In this document: positions 1-8,874 of the stretch, in pieces | Position numbering within the stretch: the first letter of the stretch is position 1 | Layout of the letters: the number at the start of each line of letters is the position of its first letter | Origin: Pseudomonas sp. R4-35-07 | GTDB taxonomy: Bacteria; Pseudomonadota; Gammaproteobacteria; Pseudomonadales; Pseudomonadaceae | DNA length: 64,000 nt | Reading direction: 5' to 3' | Assembly: GCF_003852235.1 (NCBI RefSeq) | Contig: NZ_CP027732.1 | Span: forward strand, 2,046,001 to 2,110,000 | The notes under the pieces: model-generated | Told to the model about the DNA's origin: nothing | Databases searched by the model: none | What the model saw: only the letters and a program-made list of their open reading frames with translations | Program-made: the position numbers and the translations under genes

Positions 1-5
1 AGGAC

Positions 6-362
6 TTACTCGCCGCGATAGATACATCCGCTGGTGCACGTCTCATGGATGCGAATCGCGCTGAGTTCCGGCAGCAAGGGTTTCAATTCAGTCCAGATCC
101 ACTTGGCCAGCACTTCGCTGGTGGGGTTTTCCAGGCCGGGGATGTCGTTGAGGTAGTTGTGGTCGAGACGCTCGTAGAGCGGCTTGAAAATCGCCTTGAT
201 TTCCGAGAAGTCGCGAATCCAGCCGGTATGGGGATCCAGGTCGCCGCTCAAGTGGATCGCCACCTTGAACGAATGCCCGTGCAGGCGCCCGCATTTATGG
301 CCGTCGGGGACGTGGGGCAGGCGGTGGGCGGATTCGAACGTAAACTCTTTGAAGATTTCCAC
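6..362 (-). CDS. queD: 6-carboxy-5,6,7,8-tetrahydropterin synthase QueD
   Basis: Converts 7,8-dihydroneopterin triphosphate to 6-carboxytetrahydropterin, the second step of queuosine/7-deazaguanine synthesis in the cytoplasm. The 118-residue protein has the usual family length. Visible zinc ligands are His13 (in FESAHRLP), His28 and His30 (LHGHSF); Cys24 is the expected catalytic cysteine and LDHNYLND carries the catalytic His. I chose a GTG start at 362 because it gives [13 protein letters not shown], where the family begins; an upstream in-frame ATG at 470 would add 36 residues that do not look like QueD. The stop lies at the window edge. Confidence 0.93.
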   Translation of the reverse strand: MEIFKEFTFESAHRLPHVPDGHKCGRLHGHSFKVAIHLSGDLDPHTGWIRDFSEIKAIFKPLYERLDHNYLNDIPGLENPTSEVLAKWIWTELKPLLPELSAIRIHETCTSGCIYRGE

Positions 363-438
363 GGTATTTTCAGCTCGGTCAGGTATCTGGCAGGCGGCGA
401 GTTTAACAGCTTGACCCGTCGCCGCGCATACCGCTGGG

Positions 439-1518
439 TCAAAGTGCTTGCAAACGCTCGCCCAGTCCACCGTTGTCCGCCAGCTGCAGAAACTCGTCGC
501 CCAACCGCCGACTCTCGCTCATTGCCGTCTGCCAGTATTTGTTGCGACTTTTGTCGTCGCCCATGAAGCGCTTGAAGTCGCTACGGTCCGGCAATTTGCC
601 GTGAGGCAGGCGGGCCAGGTAGTCCCTGGACGGTGCCAGCAGCAAGACATCCTGCAAACCCTGTGGATTGCTGCGCCGCCATGGCAGGCCTTTGTCGAAC
701 CAGCCGGGAATGACCCGGTCGGTAAAGTGCGGGTACAACACGATATCGTCGCCGCAGTAGGGCAGGTCGAGGTGGTAGTCCAACAAGCCGCCGTCGCGGT
801 AGGTTCCGGCGCCTGCACCGGGCAGGTCGCGTACGCCCTGCATCACCATGGGAATCGAGCCGGACGCCAGCAGCGCCTGGCGCAGGTTGCTCATTTCCAG
901 TGCAAGGAAGCGCGACGGAAAATCCTTCAGCGGGTGCACCGGGGGCGCCTGGCGGGGGTCGTGGACGATCAGGCGTTCGAAATGCCGCGACAATCGTGCG
1001 CGGCCGCGCAGGTTATCGGCGATCACCGAGGACAGGCCCAGGCCCAGCCGGCCTCGGTGGTCATCGGCGAGCAGGCCATGGCTTTTCACCACCATGATGT
1101 TCAGGCGATAGTCGGGGTTGTCCAGCACCTGTGCATCGCGGCCGGCCAGCAGGTCGTCGAGCATACGCTCGCAGCTCTGGCTGACTTCGGTCATGGTCAC
1201 GCCTTTCGAAAAACGCTGCTCGTTATACAGGCGGCCCAGGTCGAGCAAGCCTTGCACCGGGTCGGGCAGGCAAGCGCTGGCAAATCGCCAGGAACCGATG
1301 GACGCACCGATCAGCGCGCGCTCCCGAGGCGCACGCGCCAGCCAGTCGCCGAACAGCGCCAGGTCAAGGCCCTGAATGCCCAGGGCCTTGGGGCCGCCGG
1401 CCGCGCCGGGAAGGATGCCAACGTCAGCAGGCGCAAGGCCTTGCTCGCGAATACGAGTGAAGGCGCGCGTGCCGGCCTTGAGCGTCAGCGCGGGGAATTT
1501 GATGTGAATGGCGGTCAT
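439..1518 (-). CDS. Patatin-like phospholipase family protein
   Basis: A 359-residue cytoplasmic-looking protein with the patatin serine/aspartate dyad: the nucleophile elbow G-A-S-I-G at residues 71-75 (Ser73), a glycine-rich oxyanion stretch [12 protein letters not shown] near residue 40, and the D-G pair in [10 protein letters not shown] near residue 240. Patatin enzymes hydrolyse acyl esters of lipids; the substrate cannot be read from sequence. There is no signal peptide. It lies 76 bases upstream of queD on the same strand, so the two may be cotranscribed, but no functional link is evident. Confidence 0.85.
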   Translation of the reverse strand: MTAIHIKFPALTLKAGTRAFTRIREQGLAPADVGILPGAAGGPKALGIQGLDLALFGDWLARAPRERALIGASIGSWRFASACLPDPVQGLLDLGRLYNEQRFSKGVTMTEVSQSCERMLDDLLAGRDAQVLDNPDYRLNIMVVKSHGLLADDHRGRLGLGLSSVIADNLRGRARLSRHFERLIVHDPRQAPPVHPLKDFPSRFLALEMSNLRQALLASGSIPMVMQGVRDLPGAGAGTYRDGGLLDYHLDLPYCGDDIVLYPHFTDRVIPGWFDKGLPWRRSNPQGLQDVLLLAPSRDYLARLPHGKLPDRSDFKRFMGDDKSRNKYWQTAMSESRRLGDEFLQLADNGGLGERLQAL

Positions 1519-1613
1519 ACACGTCTCGGGCAGGGGCGAGGGTGCTCGCGAAAAACGTTAACGATAACGGTTGTATCCAGAGTAAACAGTATGGCGTGGG
1601 AGATCGAAGCGAA

Positions 1614-1630
1614 ATTGCCATGGTGGCAAT
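1614..1630. promoter_or_regulatory. Perfect inverted repeat upstream of the PepSY/two-component operon
   Basis: Seven-base arms ATTGCCA and TGGCAAT around a TGG spacer, about 75 bases before the first PepSY start at 1702. Position and symmetry fit a regulator site, but no known box is recognised. Confidence 0.3.
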
Positions 1631-1701
1631 TCAGTTTCAGTTAAGTTGCCGCGCGTACCGTGATCAGGTGTAGGAAAAACATCCTGAAACGGAGACTCAT
1701 C

Positions 1702-2004
1702 ATGAAGCGCCTTACAGCGCTGGTCGCCGCCGGTATCATTGCATCCTTGATCACGCAGGGCTGGGCAATGGACCCCGACAAACCGCTGAAATTGCCTGGC
1801 ACTGTTACCATTGTCGCCTTCGATCAGCTTGAAGCCACGGCCCTGGCCTTGCATCCGGGTTCCACCTTGCTGGGCACTGACCTGGACGAGGAGTACGGCA
1901 AGTACGTCTACCAGGTCGAACTGGAAGATGCCCATGGCCTTGAGTGGGACGTTGAATTGGATGCGCTCACCGGGCACGTTCTCAAGAATCATCAGGACAC
2001 GTAA
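1702..2004 (+). CDS. PepSY domain exported small protein (first of a pair)
   Basis: A 100-residue protein with an N-terminal signal peptide (MKRLTALVAAGIIASLITQGWA) followed by one PepSY domain with the typical ending DAxxGxVL. PepSY proteins are periplasmic or membrane-facing and often accompany two-component systems; their direct activity is unknown. ATG at 1702 follows a GGAG at 1691; a longer in-frame start at 1660 would hide the signal peptide. The stop overlaps the next ATG (TAATG), so this heads a four-gene operon with a response regulator and a kinase. The layout matches the small genes in front of bqsR/carR in P. aeruginosa. Confidence 0.85.
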   Translation: MKRLTALVAAGIIASLITQGWAMDPDKPLKLPGTVTIVAFDQLEATALALHPGSTLLGTDLDEEYGKYVYQVELEDAHGLEWDVELDALTGHVLKNHQDT

Positions 2005-2315
2005 TGACGCTATATCGACGCGCCGGTAGTCTGGTGCTGCTGGCGCTCCTGGCCTTTTGCTCAAGCCTGGCCGCTCGCGACCTCAATCAGGATGAAGCCT
2101 TGGCGCTGCGCCAGCAGGGGGTGATCCTGCCGCTGGAGGACCTGTTGCATACGGCCATGTCACGCTACCCTGGAGCCCGGCTGCTGGAGGCGGAGCTGGA
2201 GAAAAAGCACGGCGAATATGCCTATGAAGTGGAACTGGTGACCACCGAAGGCGTAGTGCGCGAAATCAAGCTCGACGCAACCAACGGTACATTGATCAAA
2301 GATAAGGAAGACTGA
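2004..2315 (+). CDS. PepSY domain exported small protein (second of a pair)
   Basis: 103 residues with a signal peptide (hydrophobic [16 protein letters not shown]) and a single PepSY domain ([19 protein letters not shown], then [13 protein letters not shown]). It is a diverged duplicate of the preceding gene: both share the pattern GxxLLxxxLxxxxGxYxYxVEL. It overlaps its neighbours at both ends (TAATG and TGATG), so all four genes are probably translationally coupled. The pair may modulate the periplasmic input of the kinase; this is inference from context. Confidence 0.85.
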   Translation: MTLYRRAGSLVLLALLAFCSSLAARDLNQDEALALRQQGVILPLEDLLHTAMSRYPGARLLEAELEKKHGEYAYEVELVTTEGVVREIKLDATNGTLIKDKED

Positions 2316-2983
2316 TGCGCCTGCTCCTGGTGGAAGACAACGTCCCGCTGGCCGATGAGCTGCTGGCCGGCCTGCAGCGCCAAGGCTATGCGGTCGACTG
2401 GCTGGCCGATGGGCGCGACGCGGCGTACCAGGGCCGCAGCGAACCCTATGACCTGATTATCCTCGACCTTGGCCTGCCGGGTTTGCCGGGGCTGGAGGTG
2501 CTGGCGCAATGGCGCGCGGCAGCCCTGGCCACGCCGGTGCTGGTGCTGACGGCGCGTGATTCCTGGGCCGAACGTATCGAGGGGCTCAAGGCCGGAGCCG
2601 ATGATTACCTGAGCAAGCCGTTTCACCCCGAAGAACTGCACCTGCGCATTCAGGCGCTGTTACGAAGGTCTCACGGGCATGCCAACCAACCGACCCTGCA
2701 AGCCGCCGGCCTGCACCTGGACGAAGGCCGCCAGTGCGTGCTGCGCGACGGTGAAGAGATCCAGCTCACGGCAGCCGAGTTCCGCCTGTTGCGTTATTTC
2801 ATGCTGCACCCCGAACAGATCCTGTCGAAAAGCCATCTGGCCGAGCATCTTTATGACGGCGAGACCGAGCGCGACTCCAACGTGCTGGAAGTCCACGTCA
2901 ATCATCTGCGCCGCAAGCTGGGGCGCAGCGTGATCGAAACCCGGCGTGGCCAGGGCTACCGGTTTGGCGCCAGCCCTGCATGA
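2315..2983 (+). CDS. bqsR: OmpR-family response regulator, BqsR/CarR-like
   Basis: 222 residues: receiver domain (1-115) with acidic pocket E7/D8, phospho-acceptor Asp51 in [10 protein letters not shown] and Lys101 in YLSKPF, then a winged-helix DNA-binding domain (about 125-220, ending TRRGQGYRF). It is transcribed with two PepSY genes and the downstream kinase, whose ATG overlaps its stop by four bases. The order PepSY-PepSY-regulator-kinase followed by a TlpQ-like receptor matches P. aeruginosa PA2659-PA2654, where the pair is called BqsRS (ferrous iron) or CarRS (calcium). The family call is firm; the orthology rests on context recalled from P. aeruginosa. Confidence 0.88.
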   Translation: MRLLLVEDNVPLADELLAGLQRQGYAVDWLADGRDAAYQGRSEPYDLIILDLGLPGLPGLEVLAQWRAAALATPVLVLTARDSWAERIEGLKAGADDYLSKPFHPEELHLRIQALLRRSHGHANQPTLQAAGLHLDEGRQCVLRDGEEIQLTAAEFRLLRYFMLHPEQILSKSHLAEHLYDGETERDSNVLEVHVNHLRRKLGRSVIETRRGQGYRFGASPA

Positions 2984-4293
2984 AATCGATCCAGCGGCGC
3001 TTGAGCCTGGGGTTGATCAGCGTGCTGGTGATCGTCGGCGTGGTGCTGGCGCAAACCAGCCTGTGGCTGTTCGAAGCCGGGTTGCAGCGTTATCTGGAGG
3101 CCGGCCTGCGCAACGACAGCGAAAACCTGCTGGTGGCGTTGGTGCGCGGGCCCAACGGCGTACAGTTGGATGAGCATCGCCTGTCGCCCGCCTATCAACG
3201 ACCCTTCTCGGGGCATTACTTCCGCATCGATTTTGCCGACACTCACTGGCGCTCCCGCTCCTTGTGGGACCAGGAACTGCCGACGCTCCCCGAGGCCGGG
3301 ATCAAGGGCAACCTGCAACTGGGGCCTGAAGGCCAGAAACTGCTGGTATTGCGCTCCGACTACAAACGCTTCGGCCTGCCGATCTCCATCAGCGTGGCGC
3401 AGGACTACACGCCGGTACGGGAAAGCTTTCGCCTGATGCGCCAGATCGGCCTGGTACTGGGGCTGGCGGCATTGCTGGTGGTGCTGGTATTACAACGGAT
3501 CACCGTGCGCCGCGCCTTGCGCCCGTTGGAAACTGCTCGCAATCAGATTGCTCAGTTGCAACAGGGCCAGCGTTCGCAACTGGACACCCAGGTGCCGCTG
3601 GAGCTGGAGCCGCTGGTGGCGCAGATCAACCATTTGCTGGCACACACCGAAGACAGCCTCAAGCGCTCGCGCAATGCCCTGGGCAACCTGGGGCACGCGC
3701 TGAAAACCCCATTGGCGGTGATGTTGAGTGCGGCGTCGAGCGAGGCACTCAGGGATCAGCCGCAGTTGAGCAAGTTGTTGCGCGATCAGCTTGAGCAGGT
3801 GCAGCAGCGCCTCAACCGCGAGCTCAATCGCGCGCGTCTGGCTGGCGAAACTCTGCCGGGGGCGTTGTTCGACTGTGAAAAAGAACTGCCGGGGCTGTTG
3901 GCTACCCTGAACATGATCCACGGCGAACACCTGGACCTGCGCTACCACGTCGCCCCCGGCCTGCAACTGCCCTGGGACCGTGAAGATTTGCTCGAGTTGC
4001 TCGGCAACCTGCTGGACAACGCCTGCAAATGGGCGGATGCCGAAGTACGACTGAGCGTGAGTGAGACGCCGCACAGCTACCTGCTGGCCGTCGAAGACGA
4101 TGGCCCCGGCATTCCCGAGACCCAGCGTGACCAAGTGTTCAGCCGTGGCGCACGCCTGGATGAGCAGGTCGACGGCCACGGTCTGGGGCTGGGCATCGTG
4201 CGCGATATCGTCGAGGTGTGGGGCGGGACGTTGCAGTTGCAGGAAAGCGAGTTGGGCGGGCTCAAAGCGTTGATCGAATTGCCCAGGCGGTAG
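2980..4293 (+). CDS. bqsS: Sensor histidine kinase, BqsS/CarS-like
   Basis: 437 residues: membrane segment about 10-32, periplasmic sensor about 33-150, second membrane segment about 155-172, HAMP, phospho-acceptor His239 in [13 protein letters not shown]-box ([13 protein letters not shown], about 340), G-boxes ([16 protein letters not shown]). It phosphorylates the regulator encoded just upstream. The periplasmic stretch near residues 44-48 reads RNDSE, where the P. aeruginosa BqsS iron-binding motif is reported as RExxE, so the first glutamate is absent. Ligand therefore uncertain. Confidence 0.88.
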   Translation: MKSIQRRLSLGLISVLVIVGVVLAQTSLWLFEAGLQRYLEAGLRNDSENLLVALVRGPNGVQLDEHRLSPAYQRPFSGHYFRIDFADTHWRSRSLWDQELPTLPEAGIKGNLQLGPEGQKLLVLRSDYKRFGLPISISVAQDYTPVRESFRLMRQIGLVLGLAALLVVLVLQRITVRRALRPLETARNQIAQLQQGQRSQLDTQVPLELEPLVAQINHLLAHTEDSLKRSRNALGNLGHALKTPLAVMLSAASSEALRDQPQLSKLLRDQLEQVQQRLNRELNRARLAGETLPGALFDCEKELPGLLATLNMIHGEHLDLRYHVAPGLQLPWDREDLLELLGNLLDNACKWADAEVRLSVSETPHSYLLAVEDDGPGIPETQRDQVFSRGARLDEQVDGHGLGLGIVRDIVEVWGGTLQLQESELGGLKALIELPRR

Positions 4294-4307
4294 TGCCGAT
4301 TTAAAAA

Positions 4308-4336
4308 TGTGGGAGGGGGCTTGCCCCCGATGGCCA
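4308..4336. repeat. REP palindrome (TGTGGGAGGGGGCTTGCCCCC type)
   Basis: A standard P. fluorescens REP hairpin directly after the kinase gene. Its inverted partner lies at 4742-4773. Confidence 0.85.
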
Positions 4337-4395
4337 TAGGTATCTACACAACTTTTGTAGCATCAGCCTACGGTAACCACAATGCGAAGCGAGCC

Positions 4396-4443
4396 GCTCT
4401 TGATCTTGCTCTTGATCTTGCTCTTGATCTTGCTCTTGATCTT
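4396..4443 (+). repeat. Four tandem copies of a 12-bp unit (GCTCTTGATCTT)
   Basis: Four exact head-to-tail copies. Translated it would give Leu/Ile repeats, but the surrounding frame does not look like a gene. Confidence 0.9.
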
Positions 4444-4479
4444 AGGCGCCCCGTTAAACCACGCTGGCCGGAATTCGAT

Positions 4480-4565
4480 AGTGATTTGGGGGGTAAACCG
4501 GCAGGGATGCCGGTTTAGCCGCCCCGCGCCATGGATGGCGCGTGGCGGCGGCCCCCCAAATCACT
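4480..4565. repeat. Perfect three-way-junction inverted repeat
   Basis: An outer 14-bp stem (4480-4493 AGTGATTTGGGGGG with 4552-4565) encloses two hairpins. The first is a 10-bp stem at 4494-4517 (TAAACCGGCA, loop GGGA); the second is at 4518-4549, with GCCGCC/GGCGGC outside and CGCGCCAT/ATGGCGCG inside. All three helices are free of mismatches. Confidence 0.85.
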
Positions 4566-4741
4566 GTCGGATTACGGGCACACCGAGCCTAGGCGAGGTG
4601 CCGAGTGGTGGGGCAAGAGCGTTTTGCTTACTTTTGCGCTTTTCAAAAGTGAGACGCCGTAAGGGCGGAACCCTAAGCCGCCGTTACCGCAGCAACGGAT
4701 ATGTACTCGCCTTGATCCAACATCTTGGTCGGCTGTCAGGC

Positions 4742-4773
4742 CGCTATCGGGGGCAAGCCCCCTCCCACATTTG
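4742..4773. repeat. REP palindrome, inverted relative to 4308
   Basis: CTATCGGGGGCAAGCCCCCT followed by CCCACATTTGG; same class as the copy at 4308, opposite orientation. Confidence 0.85.
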
Positions 4774-4921
4774 GATCGCGCGGCATCAGTCAGATAGCTA
4801 TAGGCCGCCAAGTCGCCACGGGCGCAAGCTCCCTCGTCACAGGTTCAGGGCCGTGCCAAAGTTGTGTAGATACCTATGCCCCGATGAGGGAGTGTCGTCA
4901 ACACATCAGTGACTGACCCAC

Positions 4922-4968
4922 CGCCATCGGGGGCGAGTCGAATCGTCGCACCGCCCCTCCCACATTGG
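4922..4968. repeat. REP variant with an expanded apex
   Basis: Same outer stem as the other REPs (CCATCGGGGGC ... GCCCCTCCCACATTGG), but the usual AA loop is replaced by about 18 bases (GAGTCGAATCGTCGCACC). It lies just downstream of the chemoreceptor gene on the minus strand. Confidence 0.7.
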
Positions 4969-4990
4969 ATCTGCGTCAGGATAAGAGTGG

Positions 4991-7138
4991 TTACACCCTG
5001 AACTGATCCATCAACCCCTGCTGCTGATTCGCCAGGCTGTTCAACGCCCGGCTCACCCGCGCCGATTCATTGGCCTGTTCCGACAGCGACTCAGTCACAT
5101 CCCGAATCGTCGCCACGTTGTGGTTGATCTCTTCGGCCACCGCGCTTTGCTCTTCGGCGGCGCTGGCGATTTGCAGGTTCATGTCGCTGATCACGGTCAC
5201 GGCGTCACCGATCTGGCGTAGCGCGGTGACGGCCTGGCCGACCTGTTCGACGCTGCCTTGGGCCTGGCGGTAGCTGTTGCCCATGGCACCGACCACTTCC
5301 TCGGTGCCGCTTTGCAATTGTTCGATCACCACGCGGGTTTCTTCCACCGACTCCTGGGTACGCCGTGCCAGGTTGCGCACTTCGTCGGCCACCACGGCAA
5401 AGCCACGGCCAGCCTCACCGGCGCGGGCTGCCTCGATGGCGGCATTGAGCGCCAGCAGGTTGGTCTGCTCGGCGATGCCGCGAATCACTTCCAGGACCGA
5501 GCCGATTTTTTCGCTGCTGCTGGCCAGGCCTTCAACCTGCGCCATGGCCGTGCTCATGTCAGCGGCCAGCAAGCCGATGTTGCTGGTGGTCTGATCGATC
5601 ACGGTCAGGCCATCGCGGGTCGATTGGTCGGCATCGCGGGCGGCTTGCGCTGCCTGGGCTGCGCTGCGGGCGACGTCCTGGGCGGTGGCGCTCATTTCGT
5701 GGGAGGCGGTGGCCACTTGGTCAACCTGGCGATACTGCTGCTCCATGCCGGCACTGGTTTCGCTGGCAATCGCGGCGGATCGGTCGGCCGTGCCACGGGC
5801 GTCCTGCACCGAGCGTTTGACCTCGGCGATGATCGGCTGCAGCTTGTCGAGGAAACGGTTGAACCAGCCCGCCAGTTGGCCCAGCTCGTCCTGTTTGTCG
5901 TAAGCCAGGCGGCGGGTCAGGTCGCCTTCGCCGCTGGCGATGTCCTCGAGCATGTGCGCCACGCCGAGGATCGGCCGGGTCACGCTGCGCGCCATCAACC
6001 ACACCAGAATCAAACCGACCACGGCGGCCAGCAGGCCCAGCCCGAGTTCCAGCAGGGTGCCCCGGGTATTGTCGGCATCCAACTGGGCCTTGAGCGCCTC
6101 GGCCGGCGCCACCAGGACTTTTTTCGGCACGTCCAGCAACACGCCCCACGGCTTGCCGCCGGGGATCGGGGCAAAGGGCGCCAGCACTTTGAGTTGCTGA
6201 TCGCTACGCAGGCTGTGGGTCTGTGTGCTGCTGGCCAGGGCAGTGATCAACTCTGCGCCATTGGCCGTGTCGACCTGGTCCAGGCGCTGGCTGAGCTTGC
6301 TGGCGTCCGGGCTGTAGCCGGCGAGCAAGCCGGTGGGGCTGAGGATGCTGACGTGGGTCTGGCCGTCGTACAGTTTCTGGCTGGCCTGTTGGCTCACGGC
6401 CTGCAGGCTGTTGAGGTTGATGTCCACCGACAACGAGGCAATGACCTTGCCGTTGACGATCAGCGGGAAGACGATACTGGTCATCAGCACATTCTGCCCG
6501 TCGATCACATAAAAGTAAGGCTCGATCACGCAGGGCTTGAGGGTGGTGCGCGGGCAGGTGAACCAGGCGTTGGCTTTTTCGCCGCTGGGGCCGACGGAGG
6601 TGTCGCTCATGTCGCTTTCGGGCAGCGCCATGGAGGTGATTTTGCCGGGCGTCGGCTGCGACCAGTACAGCGCGAAGCGGCCGGTGTCGTTACTGCCCAG
6701 TTCCGCCTGGTTGGCGAACAACTCATCCTTGCCGTCCAGCGCATTGGCTTCGAACACCAGGGACAAGCCGAGCAGGTCGGGGTTGGCCTGGAGCGCGGCC
6801 CTGACCTGACGGGTCAGGTCTTCGCGGGTGTCGAAGGCGTCGAGAAAGCGTTTTTCCGCCTGCTCGCGCAAAAACAGCACCTGGCGGGAAAACCCATGGC
6901 CGTACTGGTAGGCATCCATGAACTGCTGGCGAATGCCCAGCGCCTGCACTTCACCTTGAGCCTCGATGCGCGCCTGGGCGGCCTCATCGAGCATCTGCAT
7001 GCTGGACGCTTTGACCTGCTCGGAACTCTGCGCCATGCGATACAGCGACAGACCCACCAGCAGGGTCACGATCCCCAGCAGGCAGAGGCCCGCGAGCAGG
7101 GTGATTTTCCATTGAATGGAGAGCTGCCTGAGCGACAT
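4991..7138 (-). CDS. tlpQ: Methyl-accepting chemotaxis protein, dCache sensor (TlpQ-like)
   Basis: 715-residue inner-membrane chemoreceptor: N-terminal membrane helix (about 10-32), large periplasmic double-Cache domain (about 40-365, with [13 protein letters not shown]), second helix (about 370-395, ending [11 protein letters not shown]), HAMP, and a long cytoplasmic signalling domain with hairpin [19 protein letters not shown]. It signals to CheA/CheW. The start at 7138 ([10 protein letters not shown]) has AAAGGAT eight bases upstream. Adjacent to a BqsRS-like system as tlpQ (PA2654) is in P. aeruginosa; TlpQ/McpU receptors sense polyamines and histamine. The ligand here is inference from position and domain type. 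Confidence 0.87.
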   Translation of the reverse strand: MSLRQLSIQWKITLLAGLCLLGIVTLLVGLSLYRMAQSSEQVKASSMQMLDEAAQARIEAQGEVQALGIRQQFMDAYQYGHGFSRQVLFLREQAEKRFLDAFDTREDLTRQVRAALQANPDLLGLSLVFEANALDGKDELFANQAELGSNDTGRFALYWSQPTPGKITSMALPESDMSDTSVGPSGEKANAWFTCPRTTLKPCVIEPYFYVIDGQNVLMTSIVFPLIVNGKVIASLSVDINLNSLQAVSQQASQKLYDGQTHVSILSPTGLLAGYSPDASKLSQRLDQVDTANGAELITALASSTQTHSLRSDQQLKVLAPFAPIPGGKPWGVLLDVPKKVLVAPAEALKAQLDADNTRGTLLELGLGLLAAVVGLILVWLMARSVTRPILGVAHMLEDIASGEGDLTRRLAYDKQDELGQLAGWFNRFLDKLQPIIAEVKRSVQDARGTADRSAAIASETSAGMEQQYRQVDQVATASHEMSATAQDVARSAAQAAQAARDADQSTRDGLTVIDQTTSNIGLLAADMSTAMAQVEGLASSSEKIGSVLEVIRGIAEQTNLLALNAAIEAARAGEAGRGFAVVADEVRNLARRTQESVEETRVVIEQLQSGTEEVVGAMGNSYRQAQGSVEQVGQAVTALRQIGDAVTVISDMNLQIASAAEEQSAVAEEINHNVATIRDVTESLSEQANESARVSRALNSLANQQQGLMDQFRV

Positions 7139-7375
7139 CGGGACATCCTTTACCTGAATACACATAGAAAACCGTTATCGGCTACGCTGGTTTTTTCTTT
7201 ATTCAAACATTCAATTTAACCCTCAAAACGGCGTCGCTTTTTGACATGGCCGCCCGGCTGCTGCAAAGTGCGCGCCCTCTAATAAGACCTCTTTGAGCCC
7301 GTACGCCGGCAGCGCCTTCAATGGCCGCTGAGGCGCGGGCATGCCTGTCTTTTATGTTTATGTCCTGAGGTAACC

Positions 7376-8698
7376 ATGATTAACGCTGTTATCGCCGCGG
7401 TCGGCACCATGCTGGTGCTCAGCCTGTCCCGCGTGCATGTGGTCATCGCCATCATCGTGGGCGCCCTGGTGGGCGGCTTGACCGGTGGCCTGGGTATCGA
7501 CGCCACGCTCAAAGCGTTCAACAGTGGTTTGGGCGGCGGTGCGACGGTGGCTTTGTCCTACGCCTTACTCGGCGCTTTCGCGGTGGCGATTGCCAAATCC
7601 GGCCTGGCCCATGCCCTGGCGGACAAAGCGCTGTTGCTGGTCGATCGCCAGGAAGCCAGCGGCGGCAATCACGTCAAATGGCTGTTGATCGGCCTGTTGT
7701 GGGCGGTGGCGATTGCTTCGCAGAACATCCTGCCGATCCACATCGCGTTCATCCCGCTGCTGGTGCCGCCGCTGTTATACGTGTTGACCAAGCTGCAACT
7801 GGATCGTCGCCTGATCGCTTGCGTCATGACGTTCGGCTTGATCACGCCCTACATGTTCCTGCCGGTGGGCTTCGGCAATATCTTCCTCAACCAGATCCTG
7901 CTGGCCAACGTGGCCAAGAGCGGCGTGGACATCAGCCAGGTCAACGTAACCCACGCCATGAGCCTGCCCGCGCTGGGCATGGTGGTCGGCCTGCTGGTGG
8001 CGGTGTTTATCAGCTACCGCAAAAAGCGCGTGTACGACCTTGAAAAAATCGAGCGTGTCGAGCAGGTGGCGGTGCAGTACAACCCGTTGACCCTGCTGGT
8101 CGCCGGCCTGGCGATTGCTTCGGCGTTCATCATTCAGCTGTGGCTGGACTCGATGATCATCGGTGCGCTGGCCGGGTTCCTGATTTTTTCGGTGTCGGGC
8201 ATCGTGCGCTGGCGCGACACCGATGACCTGTTCACCGAAGGCATGAAGATGATGGCGATGATCGGCTTCATCATGATCGCCTCGTCGGGCTTTGCCGAAG
8301 TGCTCAAGGCCACCGGTGATGTGCGCTCGCTGGTGGAGGCCTCGGCGGCGTTCATCGGCCATAGCCGTGGGGTAGGGGCGCTGTTGATGCTGCTGGTGGG
8401 GCTGTTGGTGACCATGGGCATCGGTTCGTCGTTTTCCACAGTGCCGATCCTGGCGGCGATTTTTGTGCCGTTGTGCGTGCAGCTGGGTTTCAGCCCGCTG
8501 GCGATCGTGTGTATCGTCGGCACCGCCGGGGCCTTGGGCGACGCCGGTTCACCGGCGTCAGACTCCACCCTCGGGCCGACCTCCGGCCTGAACATCGACG
8601 GCCAGCACCATCATATCTGGGATACCGTGGTGCCGACCTTCCTGCACTACAACCTGCCGCTGCTGGCGTTCGGCTGGCTGGCGGCGATGACGCTCTGA
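7376..8698 (+). CDS. Na+/H+ antiporter-family permease (YuiF/NhaC type)
   Basis: A 440-residue inner-membrane protein with about 11-12 hydrophobic helices and no soluble domain. The repeated glycine-rich helices (IIVGALVGGLTGGLG, GALGDAGSPASDSTLGPTSGLN) are characteristic of the COG2056 YuiF group, annotated as predicted Na+/H+ antiporter or histidine permease. It sits between two chemoreceptor genes, the same place as the uncharacterised transporter PA2653 in P. aeruginosa, which suggests it may import a compound sensed by one of them. ATG at 7376 follows CTGAGG. Substrate not determinable from sequence. Confidence 0.83.
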   Translation: MINAVIAAVGTMLVLSLSRVHVVIAIIVGALVGGLTGGLGIDATLKAFNSGLGGGATVALSYALLGAFAVAIAKSGLAHALADKALLLVDRQEASGGNHVKWLLIGLLWAVAIASQNILPIHIAFIPLLVPPLLYVLTKLQLDRRLIACVMTFGLITPYMFLPVGFGNIFLNQILLANVAKSGVDISQVNVTHAMSLPALGMVVGLLVAVFISYRKKRVYDLEKIERVEQVAVQYNPLTLLVAGLAIASAFIIQLWLDSMIIGALAGFLIFSVSGIVRWRDTDDLFTEGMKMMAMIGFIMIASSGFAEVLKATGDVRSLVEASAAFIGHSRGVGALLMLLVGLLVTMGIGSSFSTVPILAAIFVPLCVQLGFSPLAIVCIVGTAGALGDAGSPASDSTLGPTSGLNIDGQHHHIWDTVVPTFLHYNLPLLAFGWLAAMTL

Positions 8699-8719
8699 CA
8701 GCCGGGCCCATACCTTACT

Positions 8720-8818
8720 GTAGGAGCGAGCTTGCTCGCGAAAAACGTTTAGATAATGCGTTCATCCAGAATGCACGTGTTAGGGCGGAGACCTTCGCGA
8801 GCAAGCTCGCTCCTACAG
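8720..8818. repeat. REPIN (paired inverted REPs, TGTAGGAGCGAGCTTGCTCG type)
   Basis: Two REP hairpins in inverted orientation (8720-8748 and 8794-8818) separated by about 45 bases, lying between the antiporter and chemoreceptor genes. They may fold into one long hairpin and reduce read-through. Confidence 0.85.
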
Positions 8819-8874
8819 AAATCACGCGTTTGGCCGCTAACCTCTCAAGTCGCCCCTAATAAGAGAGAAAAGCC

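Larger units (their letters stand above)
4335..4878. mobile_element. Possible MITE-like non-coding element with 21-bp terminal inverted repeats
   Basis: The sequence at 4335-4355 (starting CATAGGTATCTACACAACTT) is repeated exactly, inverted, at 4858-4878. The 544 bases between hold a four-copy 12-bp tandem repeat (4396-4443), a perfect three-way-junction fold (4480-4565), a conserved-looking stretch with further small dyads (about 4590-4700) and a REP (4742-4773). No convincing gene is present: the forward frame 4382-4912 is a low-complexity Leu-Ile run plus REP translation. I see no flanking target duplication, so mobility is inference. It may equally be a fusion of intergenic repeat families. 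Confidence 0.45.

Noticed and set aside
4396..4443. Tandem repeat considered as a CRISPR-like array
   Set aside because: Units are adjacent without spacers and there are no cas genes.
4382..4912. Forward 176-codon open frame starting with Leu/Ile repeats
   Set aside because: It is a translation of the 12-bp tandem repeat, the palindrome and REPs, with no ribosome site; a repeat element explains it.
5258..7219. 653-codon forward open frame
   Set aside because: Antisense shadow of the tlpQ-like gene; composition (Ala/Gly/His rich) is typical of the opposite strand of GC-rich coding DNA.
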